A stretch of 64,000 nt of DNA from DVED01 sp963838375 (GCA_963838375.1 CAWIQY010000003.1:1-64000); one strand, 5' to 3'; shown: positions 34,788-44,470, counted from the first letter of the stretch. Made by a program: numbers and translations. Notes: generated by a model not told the origin, from the sequence alone.

Positions 34788-36266
34788 CTACCCGTTCAAT
34801 GCCGCTTCACCACGACGGTACAACTCCCGAGCGTAATCTGTCCAAGTCCCTTGTCCCCAGTAGCGGAAACAACTCGTTTCAACCAAGAGAACGTATAGCA
34901 AAGCTTCTTGATACTGGGGAGTTTTCGTCACCGAGGGATCTTCCTGTACGCGCCGATCGAATTTTTCGTGGAACTTGGCACTGAGTTGATTCATCGGTTC
35001 TAGGACATTTTCATACCCTTTTACCCAACTTAAATCGTCTGTCCAAGACGCACCATCCATATGGAATTGATGGTCGGTTTCATTCAACTCTTGAATCGCC
35101 TTTTCCACCGCTGCCGATGTGGCGTTATTTGGATCGACTTTTTGCCAAATCTTGTGTTGACCGATGGCTTGACACACGGGATAATCTTCGGGACTAACTC
35201 CAGCCGCATCTAATAGTTCTAGGTATTCTGTACCGTTGATCCCCACCACATCTGGATTCTCTTTGATAATCGACCAAACCGGTTTGAAACCGCCGGGAAA
35301 TTCATTCATCATCACGCCGCCATTTTCCCCATCGGCAATTTGAGTGACGCAGCCGGGAACTTCCACATCCCCGATTTTTTGCCGTCCCCGACTTTTTGCT
35401 TCGTAATACGGCTGCATCTGAGCCACTAATTTGGTATCGGAACCTTGGGTTTTAATCAGTGCCGTAATACTGATGACTTCGCCTTGGGAATTTCGAGCGC
35501 TCAAACGGTTGGGAACGTACTTATCGTCGTGCCACAAACTCGAACCATCGAGACGTTCAACTGAATGCTCCTGAACCATCAACCAGCGATAGCCACATTC
35601 TTTCAGAGCTTTAATATATTCGTACAGGGTATCGGGATGGTTGGGAAGGTGCATTTCTGGCGGCGAAAAGCCTTTGACTCGCTTGAGAGCTTCTTCACCG
35701 AAAACGGCAGCAAAATGATGCTGCCAAGCTTGTATTTGCAGTTTGAGGTCGGGAATGGGGGTGGAGGGAGCCACGGCATGAGACCACATCGTTCCCAACC
35801 ATTCGACATAAGGTTGATATTGCGGGTCGCAGGCGATTTTTTTCAGGTTGTCGAGGATATCGTGGCGTCCCATTTGCTGCAATCCCCACAGCAAATTGCC
35901 TGAATAGTCGAGCATGATGCGGGGGTTGCCACCACCGGCGACCAATTCGGGAATAAAATCCCCCATGCGACTGTAGCACCACGCAAAAACACTGGCGTTA
36001 TGATTGTCACCTTCCCCTTGATGCTCGAACATATGTTGCAAGTGACCGATCGGTTCGCCATTTTGTCCGGCGGGAACGGTGGGTTGGTGCATATGGAGAG
36101 CACAGGCAAATCCGGCTTTAATTTTGTCGAGTTGTAGATTTGTAGTGGGTAAAAATACCGGATCGTTGTGATTAACTGTGGCGGCAATTTCGGCTTCCAA
36201 ACCGCAAATCGGAGGGAATCGGGAGTTCAATCCGGTTGCGGATGGGGAAAGTGGTGTTGAGATCAT
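34788..36266 (-). CDS. Glycoside hydrolase family 57 protein
   Basis: A 492-residue protein with GH57 features: ACALHMHQPTVPAG near residue 55, CGYRWLMVQEHSVER and a C-terminal helical part. GH57 enzymes include alpha-amylases, 4-alpha-glucanotransferases and branching enzymes, but the precise activity cannot be told from motifs. The first 45 residues are weakly conserved in type, so a downstream start is possible. The upstream gap faces the STAND gene divergently. Confidence 0.82.
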   Translation of the reverse strand: MISTPLSPSATGLNSRFPPICGLEAEIAATVNHNDPVFLPTTNLQLDKIKAGFACALHMHQPTVPAGQNGEPIGHLQHMFEHQGEGDNHNASVFAWCYSRMGDFIPELVAGGGNPRIMLDYSGNLLWGLQQMGRHDILDNLKKIACDPQYQPYVEWLGTMWSHAVAPSTPIPDLKLQIQAWQHHFAAVFGEEALKRVKGFSPPEMHLPNHPDTLYEYIKALKECGYRWLMVQEHSVERLDGSSLWHDDKYVPNRLSARNSQGEVISITALIKTQGSDTKLVAQMQPYYEAKSRGRQKIGDVEVPGCVTQIADGENGGVMMNEFPGGFKPVWSIIKENPDVVGINGTEYLELLDAAGVSPEDYPVCQAIGQHKIWQKVDPNNATSAAVEKAIQELNETDHQFHMDGASWTDDLSWVKGYENVLEPMNQLSAKFHEKFDRRVQEDPSVTKTPQYQEALLYVLLVETSCFRYWGQGTWTDYARELYRRGEAALNG

Positions 36267-36847
36267 GAGGGGTTCCTAAACTTTCTGGACTTTGCAGACG
36301 TTCTAGCCCACTGAATTGTACTCATACAGTCACATGATATACGACCGATCGGCAGCACCGAGCTTAAGATTTTCTGTAGTCCGATCGAAAAAATGAGCCA
36401 AAAGACGAATGGCACAAGCCCCCGGATTACTCTATAGAAGAAATCAAACCCTCTTCTGGGTTCATTTTCCTAAGTTGAATTGTCGGGATATTCAGAACTT
36501 TTTCTTCAGGTGTGTGAATTCCTATTCCGACTTGTGAAGATTTAAAGTGACTTCGATCTTCTTTCACAAAACTTTCACAAAAGAGGTAGACAAAGATTAA
36601 ATTAAGTAAACGCTATAAATGCCGTGAATGAAGCTCGATCCTAGAAAGCTGAATACCTACAAACCCTTCGTAGCAGAGAGATCCAGCTCCGGCTAGGGGG
36701 TTTGGCTCCTTTAACTTATATCAGTCTTTACATTGATTCGAGTGAAGGGAGATAAAACGATCGTCAATTCTATTAAATATATGATATACAGAATGTATAT
36801 CGAGTTGCCACTTCGTCAATCAAATCCTGACGAACATCAGTCTAATT
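36267..36847. other. Intergenic region between divergent GH57 and STAND genes; no gene
   Basis: About 580 bp with no credible reading frame. It carries the second copy of TTAAGATTTTCTGTAG (36364-36379), a direct repeat CTTTCACAAAA (about 36561-36580), and AT-rich stretches near 36590-36615 and 36770-36800 that could hold the promoter of the STAND-kinase pair. Confidence 0.4.
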
Positions 36848-38197
36848 ATGTTATTAACAGATTCTCAGTTCCAAGTTTTTCTTCGTGCTCAAGCCGATTT
36901 GCACAATTTGTCTCGTGCTGAACGGGAAGCGTTTTTACGAGCCTTAAGTGGTGACGATATCACAACGATCGCCGAAAAGCTCCAAGTTCGACCGGAAGCC
37001 ATTCGCCAGCGCCTGAGCCAGGTCTATCAGAAATTTGAGATTGGCGGTAAAGGTCCAGTGAAGCTAGCAAAGCTTCAGCAACGTTTGCAGATCCGCTATC
37101 AAGAGCAGCTAGCTGGCGGCGAGACCCTACCAATGGTTGCCAAACGCCAAAAGCGAGATCGTCCGCGTTGGGATTGGGGAGAAGCGCCGGATGTCCCGAC
37201 TTTTTATGGACGCCAAAAAGAACTCGAAGATCTCCAGGAGTGGATTGTCGAAGAAAAGTGCCGACTGTTGGCGTTGGTGGGATTGGCAGGAATCGGCAAA
37301 ACGGCACTGGCGAGAAAGCTGGCAGAAAAAATCCAGGAAGAGGGAAGTTTCGATCGACTCATTTGGCGATCGCTGCGGAGCGCTCCCACTCTGGAAAAAT
37401 TGCTAGAAGATCTACTCGAATGTTTGGGTCATTTCAATACCGATCGATCGATCGATATTGAAACTCAAATATCACAGCTCGTTGAGGGTTTGCGTCAGTC
37501 TCGCTGTCTGCTCGTTCTCGACGATTTCGAGAGCATTCTCCAAGGTGGCACCCGTCTCCAACCCTACCTAGAGGGATACGAAAGCTACGGGATGCTTTTA
37601 AGACAGGTGGGAGAGTTGGATCATCAAAGTTGCCTATTGCTGAACTCTTACGAGAAACCTCGAGAGATTGCTTCTTTAGAGCGATCCACCAAAGCCATTC
37701 GTTCGTTACAGCTTGACGGATTGAATGTAGAAGAAGCAGAGAATATCCTGAAAGACCAGCACTTGGAAAAACCAGAAAGCTGGAAAGAATTAATCGATCT
37801 TGCTCGGGGGAATCCACTGCTGCTCAATATTGAGTCCGCCTATATCTTCTCATTGTTCCAAGGGAATGTTACCGAATTTTTATCCCTAAAAACTTGGATT
37901 TTTGAAGAGTCAAGAGAAGGGTTGGATCGACACTTTGAAAAGTTTAGCCGCTTAGAGAAAAAGATCGCTTGCCATCTGGCAAGTCAATCGAATCCAGTGT
38001 CTTTCCAAGATATCAAAAAAAAGCTTGATGATTCGAGTTCAAATTCCCAGCTAATCGAAGAGTTAAGATCTCTGCAAAATCGTTCGTGGTTGGAAGTTTC
38101 GCAAAACAAAGATGCGTCTAAAACGTTCTACGAACTGCCGAAAATCCTCAAGAAGTACGTAGAAAAATACCAGCTAAGCGATCCAGATACAATGTGA
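36848..38197 (+). CDS. STAND-type (NB-ARC-like) ATPase with N-terminal helix-turn-helix
   Basis: A 449-residue protein. Residues 1-75 are helical and contain an HTH-like segment, DDITTIAEKLQVRPEAIRQRLSQVYQKF. The NB-ARC-type ATPase follows: FYGRQKELEDLQEW, Walker A LVGLAGIGKTALARKL, Walker B CLLVLDDFES, and the GNPLLL motif of the helical domain. The common cyanobacterial relatives continue into WD40 repeats; this one stops after a winged-helix-like region. The next gene, a Ser/Thr kinase, overlaps it by 4 nt (GTG start) or 1 nt (ATG start), so the two are translationally coupled. One can infer a signalling or conflict-related switch in which the kinase takes the place of the usual C-terminal domain. 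Confidence 0.75.
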   Translation: MLLTDSQFQVFLRAQADLHNLSRAEREAFLRALSGDDITTIAEKLQVRPEAIRQRLSQVYQKFEIGGKGPVKLAKLQQRLQIRYQEQLAGGETLPMVAKRQKRDRPRWDWGEAPDVPTFYGRQKELEDLQEWIVEEKCRLLALVGLAGIGKTALARKLAEKIQEEGSFDRLIWRSLRSAPTLEKLLEDLLECLGHFNTDRSIDIETQISQLVEGLRQSRCLLVLDDFESILQGGTRLQPYLEGYESYGMLLRQVGELDHQSCLLLNSYEKPREIASLERSTKAIRSLQLDGLNVEEAENILKDQHLEKPESWKELIDLARGNPLLLNIESAYIFSLFQGNVTEFLSLKTWIFEESREGLDRHFEKFSRLEKKIACHLASQSNPVSFQDIKKKLDDSSSNSQLIEELRSLQNRSWLEVSQNKDASKTFYELPKILKKYVEKYQLSDPDTM

Positions 38198-39891
38198 TGC
38201 TTTGTATCAACCCGGAGTGCCACACACGAGAAAATTCTGATAATTCGCAGCTTTGTAGTGTCTGTCGCACTCCACTACTCGTTCGAGGTCGGTATCGCCT
38301 GCTTCAACCCTTGCGTCCATTAGACTCTCGTCACTCGACGGAAGTTTTTGAGGTGGACGACCTCGGTACGCCAAAGGTGATGAAAATCCTCAACAGCGAT
38401 CGAGCCGATGACATCGAGTATTTTCAACGAGAAGTCTCTATCTTACAGTGGATGAATCATCCCGGAATTCCCAAAGTGAATTTGGATGAATACTTCACTG
38501 TTTCGATTCCCGATCGCACCCAAGTTCTCCATTGCTTAGTCATGGAAAAAATCGAGGGAGTCAACCTGGAAAAATGGGTAGAAGTCTATGGAACAATTTC
38601 CCAAAAGCAGGCGCTTGACTGGTTGAGACAGTTACTCGAAATTTTGGATAAACTCCACGCAGAGGGTTTTTTTCATCGCGATCTCAAACCGTCTAACATC
38701 ATGTCCAAACCCAACGGACAATTGGTTTCGATCGATTTTGGCTCGGCGCGAGAAATGACAGATACATATCTGATCAAATTAAAAAGACCCACCCATCTCA
38801 AAACACAGATTCCCGGAATCACAACAGTCTTTTCCGGTGGCTACACGCCTCAAGAACAAATTGACGGGAAAGCACTTCCTCAATCTGATTTTTTTGCCTT
38901 AGGACGGACATTCGTCTATTTGCTGACGGGTAAGCACCCGATGGAGTTGCCAACCAACCCTGAAACCGGTCAGTTGAAATGGCACAACTTAGCTCCTCAA
39001 ATTTCACCTCTGTTAGCCGATTGTCTCGATGAGCTGATGGCTCTGTTGCCGAGAAATCGACCTCAAAATTCTGATGCTATTTTGCGGGATTTGACACCGA
39101 ATCGCTTGTTCTGGAGACGAATTCGGCGATTTGCGAAGTCTCCACGGTTCAAGATAGTCGCCATCAGCGTACTGGTTTCGATCGCGATCTATCGTCTATC
39201 CTTTCCTTGGATAGCACAGTATTATTTCGATCGCAGTGTTGCTGAACTTCAAGCCAGTCACCTTACTCTGGCTCGTCGCGATTGTGAAAAAGCATTGAGA
39301 TTCAATCCCAAAGATTCCAGATTTTACAACAATTTGGGAATGATTTGTCAAAGACAAAACGAAATTGCTTGTGCTGTGGATAACTACCAAAAAGCACTAA
39401 GTATCGAACCTCATGCAGAAATACTTTATAGCCGAGGACAATTGTACGATCGAACAGAATATTTCGATCGCGCGGGGGAGCAGCACAAACAGGCGATCGC
39501 ATTAGATGGTGCGACGGTTGACTTTGCTTTGAGTCGTTTAGCTCGTCTTTCTATTTTACAAGGAAATCTCGATCGGGCGATCGATCTCATTCATCAAGGA
39601 TTAGAACAAACGCAGCAACCCAACCTTCGATCGGCGCTGTACAGAAATCTCGGTTGGATTGATTGGATACAAGCCGATTACGCTAAGGCAGAAGAAAACT
39701 TACAAAAAGCACTTCAATTCCAGGACGATCGTACCGAAGCCTACTGTTTACTGGCACTGGTCCGAGAATCTCAAAGCCGGGAAACGGCAGCTTTAGAACC
39801 GTGGAAATTTTGTCGCGACGGCGAGGCGAGAAATCGAGTCGAAATCTTGACCTGGCAGACTATGGCACGACAGCGATTACATCAGCGTTGA
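38194..39891 (+). CDS. Membrane Ser/Thr protein kinase with zinc ribbon and TPR repeats
   Basis: A 565-residue kinase of the cyanobacterial four-cysteine type. The N-terminus CINPECHTRENSDNSQLCSVC supplies Cx4C and CxxC pairs. The kinase domain (about 30-300) has the catalytic loop FFHRDLKPSNIM and SIDFGSARE, both intact, then a segment GYTPQEQIDGKA typical of these kinases. One membrane helix (FKIVAISVLVSIAIYRLSF, about 325-345) is followed by TPR repeats facing the periplasm or lumen. Start is GTG at 38194 or ATG at 38197. It is coupled to the STAND ATPase upstream. Confidence 0.88.
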   Translation: MMLCINPECHTRENSDNSQLCSVCRTPLLVRGRYRLLQPLRPLDSRHSTEVFEVDDLGTPKVMKILNSDRADDIEYFQREVSILQWMNHPGIPKVNLDEYFTVSIPDRTQVLHCLVMEKIEGVNLEKWVEVYGTISQKQALDWLRQLLEILDKLHAEGFFHRDLKPSNIMSKPNGQLVSIDFGSAREMTDTYLIKLKRPTHLKTQIPGITTVFSGGYTPQEQIDGKALPQSDFFALGRTFVYLLTGKHPMELPTNPETGQLKWHNLAPQISPLLADCLDELMALLPRNRPQNSDAILRDLTPNRLFWRRIRRFAKSPRFKIVAISVLVSIAIYRLSFPWIAQYYFDRSVAELQASHLTLARRDCEKALRFNPKDSRFYNNLGMICQRQNEIACAVDNYQKALSIEPHAEILYSRGQLYDRTEYFDRAGEQHKQAIALDGATVDFALSRLARLSILQGNLDRAIDLIHQGLEQTQQPNLRSALYRNLGWIDWIQADYAKAEENLQKALQFQDDRTEAYCLLALVRESQSRETAALEPWKFCRDGEARNRVEILTWQTMARQRLHQR

Positions 39892-40379
39892 GTTATCCGG
39901 AAAATTGGTGTCGCCTCGGATTTTTAACTGCCAATTTACCCGAAAATCGGTCTATTTTATTGAGAATAATATCATTTGTGGAACGAGTTTACGTTATTTC
40001 AGCGATGTGGTAATATTGGGGGGAAAGCGGCAGCTATATCAAATTATTGTACGTTAATCAAAAAAAGCGGTACGCCCTTTGTACTTGTGATTTCCAATTC
40101 TGCGTTACATTGAATGACACTTTAGTCAACATAATTTACAATTTACAGCTACCATAGTCAATATCCAGCCTGGGGATTCTTGTTAGTTGACAATGGACTG
40201 AAACCGCCGATCGAAATCCCCCTGAGCGATCGTCGCTAATGGCAGAAATACTCATTGGCAAATGTGGAACAATAGTTAAAAAGTCGCAATTAACATCAGT
40301 TCACCCTCGACAATGACAGTGGGCAATAAATAGCAGCCCAATCCGAAATGCCACCCTAAAAGCAGGGAAATAAAGAATT
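39892..40379. other. Intergenic region before the transaldolase gene; no gene
   Basis: About 490 bp. The frame 39801-40013 overlaps the kinase gene end and has no family resemblance. The segment is moderately AT-rich and probably carries the transaldolase promoter. No strong hairpin or repeat is noted. Confidence 0.35.
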
Positions 40380-41558
40380 ATGACCAAGAACCTCCTCGAA
40401 CAACTCCGCGACATGACGATCGTCGTTGCCGATACCGGAGACATCCAAGCCATCGAAGCATTTACCCCCCGCGACGCGACAACGAATCCCTCGCTGATTA
40501 CTGCCGCCGCGCAAATGCCTCAATACCAAGGTATAGTCGATGATACCCTAAAACAAGCACGAGAAGAACTGGGCAAAGATGCCCCCGCCTCGGACGTAGC
40601 CACCCTAGCCTTTGAACGCTTAGCTGTTGCTTTCGGACGCAAGATTCTCGAAATCATTCCCGGACGGGTTTCCACCGAAGTCGATGCGCGGCTGTCTTAC
40701 GATACAGAAGGAACGCTTGCCAAAGCGCGGGAAATCATTGCTCTGTATAAAGCCGCAGGAATTGACAGCGATCGAATCTTAATTAAAATCGCTTCCACTT
40801 GGGAAGGCATCCAGGCAGCCAAAGTTCTAGAAACAGAAGGGATTCACTGCAACTTAACCTTACTATTTGGCATCCACCAAGCGATCGCTTGCGCGGAGGC
40901 TGGCGCTACCCTAATTTCCCCCTTCGTCGGGCGGATTTTGGACTGGTACAAAAAAGAAACCGGACGCGATAGCTATCTCCCGGCTGAAGATCCCGGCGTG
41001 CAATCGGTGACGGAAATCTATACCTATTACAAAAAATTTGGCTACAAAACCGAAGTAATGGGCGCGAGTTTCCGCAACATCGGCGAAATTACAGAACTTG
41101 CCGGATGCGATTTACTCACCATTTCTCCCCAACTTCTCAAAGAATTGCAATCCACCACCGAGGAGTTACCCCGCAAACTCGATCCCGCCGAGGCTAAAGA
41201 TGCGGATATCGAAAAGATGTCTATAGATAAGGACACTTTCGACAAGATGCACGCTGAAGATCGCATGGCATCTCAGAAGTTGGAAGAAGGGATTGTCGGG
41301 TTCTCCAAAGCCTTAGAAGCGTTGGAAAAACTGCTAGTCGAACGTTTAGCACAGCTAGAAACAAAAGAAACCGCCAGTCATGCGGCGGCTGATTTGTTCC
41401 GCGTCTACGATCTCGATGGCGACGGCTTCATTACCCGCGAAGAGTGGGCGGGAAGCGATGCCGTATTTGACGCTCTCGATGCCAATAACGACGGTCAAAT
41501 CACCCCGGAAGAAATGGCAGCCGGATTGGGTGCGGCTTTCCATTTAACGGCTGCTTAG
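40380..41558 (+). CDS. tal: Transaldolase with C-terminal EF-hand pair
   Basis: Pentose-phosphate enzyme exchanging a dihydroxyacetone unit between sugar phosphates through a Schiff-base lysine. The first 320 residues match TalB-type enzymes: DATTNPSLITAA, the active-site Lys in ILIKIASTWEGIQAA, and CNLTLLFGIHQAIACAEAG. After residue 330 a short linker leads into two EF-hand loops, DLDGDGFITREEW and DANNDGQITPEEM, with the calcium-liganding Asp/Asn/Glu pattern. The extension suggests calcium control or calcium-dependent binding; this fused form is known in some cyanobacteria but its role is not settled. Confidence 0.93.
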   Translation: MTKNLLEQLRDMTIVVADTGDIQAIEAFTPRDATTNPSLITAAAQMPQYQGIVDDTLKQAREELGKDAPASDVATLAFERLAVAFGRKILEIIPGRVSTEVDARLSYDTEGTLAKAREIIALYKAAGIDSDRILIKIASTWEGIQAAKVLETEGIHCNLTLLFGIHQAIACAEAGATLISPFVGRILDWYKKETGRDSYLPAEDPGVQSVTEIYTYYKKFGYKTEVMGASFRNIGEITELAGCDLLTISPQLLKELQSTTEELPRKLDPAEAKDADIEKMSIDKDTFDKMHAEDRMASQKLEEGIVGFSKALEALEKLLVERLAQLETKETASHAAADLFRVYDLDGDGFITREEWAGSDAVFDALDANNDGQITPEEMAAGLGAAFHLTAA

Positions 41559-41611
41559 ACACGGTTCGATCGTCGATTGACCCTGTTGGGAGAGCCAGAA
41601 CTCGAAGAAAG

Positions 41612-41700
41612 AGGACTTACGCTTCGGAGCTACTTATGGTGGCGATGGTGCGTTAGCTGAGCGTAACGCACCCTACAGATATGGGCTTTGCGTAAGTCCT
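41612..41700. repeat. 89-bp MITE-like element with AGGACTTACGC ends
   Basis: Perfect 11-bp terminal inverted repeats, AGGACTTACGC and GCGTAAGTCCT, enclose a core TGGTGGCGATGGTGCGTTAG and GCGTAACGCACCCTAC. That core is the same family as the 47-bp tandem repeat at 14611-14939. It is probably a non-autonomous mobile element. Confidence 0.7.
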
Positions 41701-41821
41701 AAGAAAGAGGTCTCTCCCCATAGGGTCTCAAGCGGGATCTTGGACTCTTAACCCGCACAGGCGGGTTTCGATCCTGTCGTTGCGGTTTCAACCGCCCAAT
41801 CTCAAAATTTCTCAAAATCTC

Positions 41822-42427
41822 TCACCATCTCGGATGCCGCAACCACGCCAAAACTTGATTCTTCCACAATGCCGGACTTTCTTCGGGACGGTAGCGGGTT
41901 TCCAGCATCGACAGCAGTAAAGGAACACCGCCCACTTTGGCTCCCAGAAGGACGTGTAGCAAGATTGCCAATACCACCAAAACCCACGCCCCCAAGTGGA
42001 CGAAATACCACAAATGATTCAGTTCGCCTTGTGGCAACCACTCTTCGCTCTGGAACTTTCCCGAAACCACCGACAATCCCACCGCCAGCAGCATCGTGGT
42101 ATTCGCAATCCGCTGTAGCGCCAACCACCAGATGGGTTTGCCGACTTGCGATAAATGTTGCCAAGAATCCGATCGAAATAAGCGAGATCGACCGGCTTTG
42201 ACACTATAAATGGCGAAGCCGATAAATACGAAAAAAAGGACGAAAGCAAAGGTTCCGTGAATATCGATGAGAGCGCGATTGTCCGTCGTCAGTTCCAGTC
42301 TGCCAAAGCGACCGTCCCAGCTATCGTACACTAAGTATCCCGTCACCAGTGCGGCGATCGTCCCTACCGCGTTCAGACCGTGCAGAACTCTCAACAGAAA
42401 AGGTTGATAGGGTTTAACACGCGGCAT
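41822..42427 (-). CDS. Cytochrome b561-type membrane protein
   Basis: A membrane protein of 201 residues with about four helices and paired histidines suited to two b-type haems: LLRVLHGLNAVG, LIDIHGTFAFVLFF, LNHLWYFVHLGAWVLVV and ILLHVLLGAKVGG. It resembles the cytochrome b/b6-like N-domain proteins found singly in cyanobacteria. The ATG at 42427 (MPRVKPYQPF) is preferred; an in-frame TTG at 42448 would add 7 residues. Electron partners are not evident from context. Confidence 0.75.
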   Translation of the reverse strand: MPRVKPYQPFLLRVLHGLNAVGTIAALVTGYLVYDSWDGRFGRLELTTDNRALIDIHGTFAFVLFFVFIGFAIYSVKAGRSRLFRSDSWQHLSQVGKPIWWLALQRIANTTMLLAVGLSVVSGKFQSEEWLPQGELNHLWYFVHLGAWVLVVLAILLHVLLGAKVGGVPLLLSMLETRYRPEESPALWKNQVLAWLRHPRW

Positions 42428-42518
42428 AGCTTTATTGTTACCCTTCAAAACTTAGAATGATTTTATAGCAATCTCGAAAAAATTAACATCTCCCATTCCT
42501 CAGCCCACAACTAAAACT

Positions 42519-43402
42519 ATGTTTCAGAAAATTCTCATCTGTACTGATTTCCAAGATGGTTTGCAGCGCCTGATTCGCTTCGTTCCTAGCCTAGCAAAAT
42601 CTGGCTTGCAGCAAATTGTCTTTTGTCATGTCGTGCCCGTGTCAGCCGAACGTGACATCCCGAAAGTCGATACCCAGAAGATCGAGGCAGCACGAAAGCG
42701 TCTTTCCGTGGCTCTAGAAAACGTTCCCGATGGCATAGAAGTCAAAGTCGAAGTCTGTTCCGGTCGATTTACCGATGCTGCGTTGAAGTTCATCGAAACC
42801 TATCAAAGTGATTTGGTGTTACTGGGAACTCAACAGCGCACCCTACTCAACGAAAAGCTCTTTGGCAGCAATACCGTCGAACTGACTCAGCGCCTGGGGA
42901 TTCCCCTGATGTCGATTCGTCCGCCGCTGATTTCGACCTACACCAACGAAGAACTCGAACTGCGCTGTCAGCATTTATTTCGATCGTTACTCGTCCCCTA
43001 CGACGGCAGCGATGCTAGCACTGCATTGCTAGAACGCATCGAGGAATCTGCCCGAAATCCATCGACGAACTCCCTAGAGGAATGTGTTTTGGTGCAGGTG
43101 TTGGATACCGCAGGACAGCGCCAAGCCGTGCGCCAAGAAGACTGCATTGCCACCGCAAGCCAACAAATGGAGCCGATGAAAGCCCGATTAGAAGCGTTGG
43201 GACTTAATGCCGAAATTGAGGTGCGCCAGGGCGATCCCCTCGCCGAACTGTTAGACGTGGCGCTCGAATACGATATTACCGCAATTGCCATCGCCGCTCG
43301 CAATATGCAAAACAAGTTGGTAGACTGGTCTCGTCCCAAATTTTGGCCCAGGTCTTGCGTAGCAGTTGGCATCCCGTCATCTTCTTCCCCCGCGAGCGTT
43401 AA
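42519..43402 (+). CDS. Tandem universal stress protein, frameshift near the 3' end
   Basis: Two UspA domains in one chain: residues 1-135 (MFQKILICTDFQDG..VLLGTQQ) and 145-290 (LLVPYDGSDAS..IAIAARNM). In the uninterrupted frame the end is an odd Trp/Pro-rich tail running to 43451. One base away, from about 43330, the frame reads SSQILAQVLRSSWHPVIFFP and ends PRER at TAA 43400-43402, which is the C-terminus expected for this family. So a 1-nt indel lies near 43320-43335, either real or an assembly error. UspA proteins usually bind ATP and respond to stress; the ATP-binding Gly-rich loop is incomplete in domain 1. Confidence 0.75.
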
Positions 43403-43613
43403 ATGGCGATGGTGGGAAAGAGTGTTTTCTCTAGCACCGCCTTTGCCGTAAAATAAATATTGTTCGGCAGGAATGCAACGGGATTGGGACAAAAAAGCGC
43501 GATATTCCTAAGTCGTCGTCGATCGATCGCGACGATCTCAATCGCTTTATTTGCCAAAGTTGTTGCAACTTGCCGAGGGCGATCGATCGAAGTTTAGATA
43601 TTCACTTAAACAA

Positions 43614-43805
43614 ATGTTCTCAATTTTATTCCAACTGGCTCTAGCTGCTTTAGTTTTGTTGTCTTTCGTGATGGTGGTGGGTGTTCCCGTTGCGTATGCG
43701 TCTCCCCAAAACTGGGATCAATCGAAGCCTTTGCTCTATCTGGGTTCCGGTGTGTGGATCGTCCTCGTTCTCGTCGTTGGCGTCTTAAACTTTTTAGTGG
43801 TTTAA
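43614..43805 (+). CDS. psbZ: Photosystem II protein PsbZ
   Basis: Small two-helix thylakoid protein (Ycf9) of the photosystem II core edge. The 63-residue product MFSILFQLALAALVLLSFVM..VGVPVAYASP, then GVWIVLVLVVGVLNFLVV, is a full match in length and pattern. The ATG at 43614 is chosen; the frame is open further upstream to 43551, but that would add 21 non-conserved residues. It lies 59 bp before ribH on the same strand. Confidence 0.93.
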   Translation: MFSILFQLALAALVLLSFVMVVGVPVAYASPQNWDQSKPLLYLGSGVWIVLVLVVGVLNFLVV

Positions 43806-43864
43806 CTGGCGTCGTCTCCATTCCCTGTTCTGCCTGAGAATCCCTCACTCGATTATAAAATCCC

Positions 43865-44461
43865 ATGACTGTTTTTGAAGGAACCTTTGCGGGTCAAACC
43901 TCATTTCGATTTGCGATCGTTATTGCTCGCTTTAACGACCTCGTAACCGAAAAGTTATTGGCAGGCTGTCAAGATTGTTTAAAACGTCATGGCATCAATG
44001 TCGATCCCGACGGAACTCAGGTAGATTACGTTTGGGTTCCCGGTTGTTTTGAAATCTCCCTCATCGCTCGCCAACTCGCCCTCACCTACCGCTACGATGC
44101 GGTGATTTGTCTGGGGGCAGTGATTCGCGGACAAACTCCCCACTTCGACTACGTGGCGGGAGAGGTGGCTAAAGGAGTTGCCGCCGCTGGATTCCAAACC
44201 GGAGTTCCCGTCATTTTCGGGGTAGTGACGACGGACACCATGCAGCAAGCCTTAGAGAGAGCCGGTATCAAAAGCAACCTCGGTTGGAACTACGCCATGA
44301 ACGCTCTGGAAATGGCGAGTTTGATGCAGAGTGTTAAAGGGGGTTTACAAAGAGAAGGCTACGGCGAGCTTCCCGGCAGTGCGACATCTGCCACCTTACC
44401 CGCGACGGTCAATACTTCCCTGTCTTCGGAGTTGTTGCCAGACAAAGAAGCCCGAAAGTAA
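43865..44461 (+). CDS. ribH: 6,7-dimethyl-8-ribityllumazine synthase
   Basis: Penultimate riboflavin enzyme, forming the lumazine from the pyrimidine dione and dihydroxybutanone phosphate. Motifs: FAIVIARFNDLVTEKLL, VPGCFEISLIA, the GAVIRGQTPHFDYVAGEVAKG segment with its active His, and FGVVTTDTMQQALERAG. The enzyme core ends near residue 160; a Ser/Thr-rich tail of about 35 residues follows (ATSATLPATVNTSLSS), longer than usual. It is next to psbZ, an order seen in other cyanobacteria. Confidence 0.95.
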   Translation: MTVFEGTFAGQTSFRFAIVIARFNDLVTEKLLAGCQDCLKRHGINVDPDGTQVDYVWVPGCFEISLIARQLALTYRYDAVICLGAVIRGQTPHFDYVAGEVAKGVAAAGFQTGVPVIFGVVTTDTMQQALERAGIKSNLGWNYAMNALEMASLMQSVKGGLQREGYGELPGSATSATLPATVNTSLSSELLPDKEARK

Positions 44462-44470
44462 ACGCGCTCT

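Noticed and set aside
41731..41785. tRNA-like segment (CTTGGACTCTTAACCC followed by GGCGGGTTTCGATCCTG)
   Set aside because: It recalls anticodon and T arms, but the anticodon stem does not pair, and no acceptor stem or D arm can be built. At best an eroded remnant.
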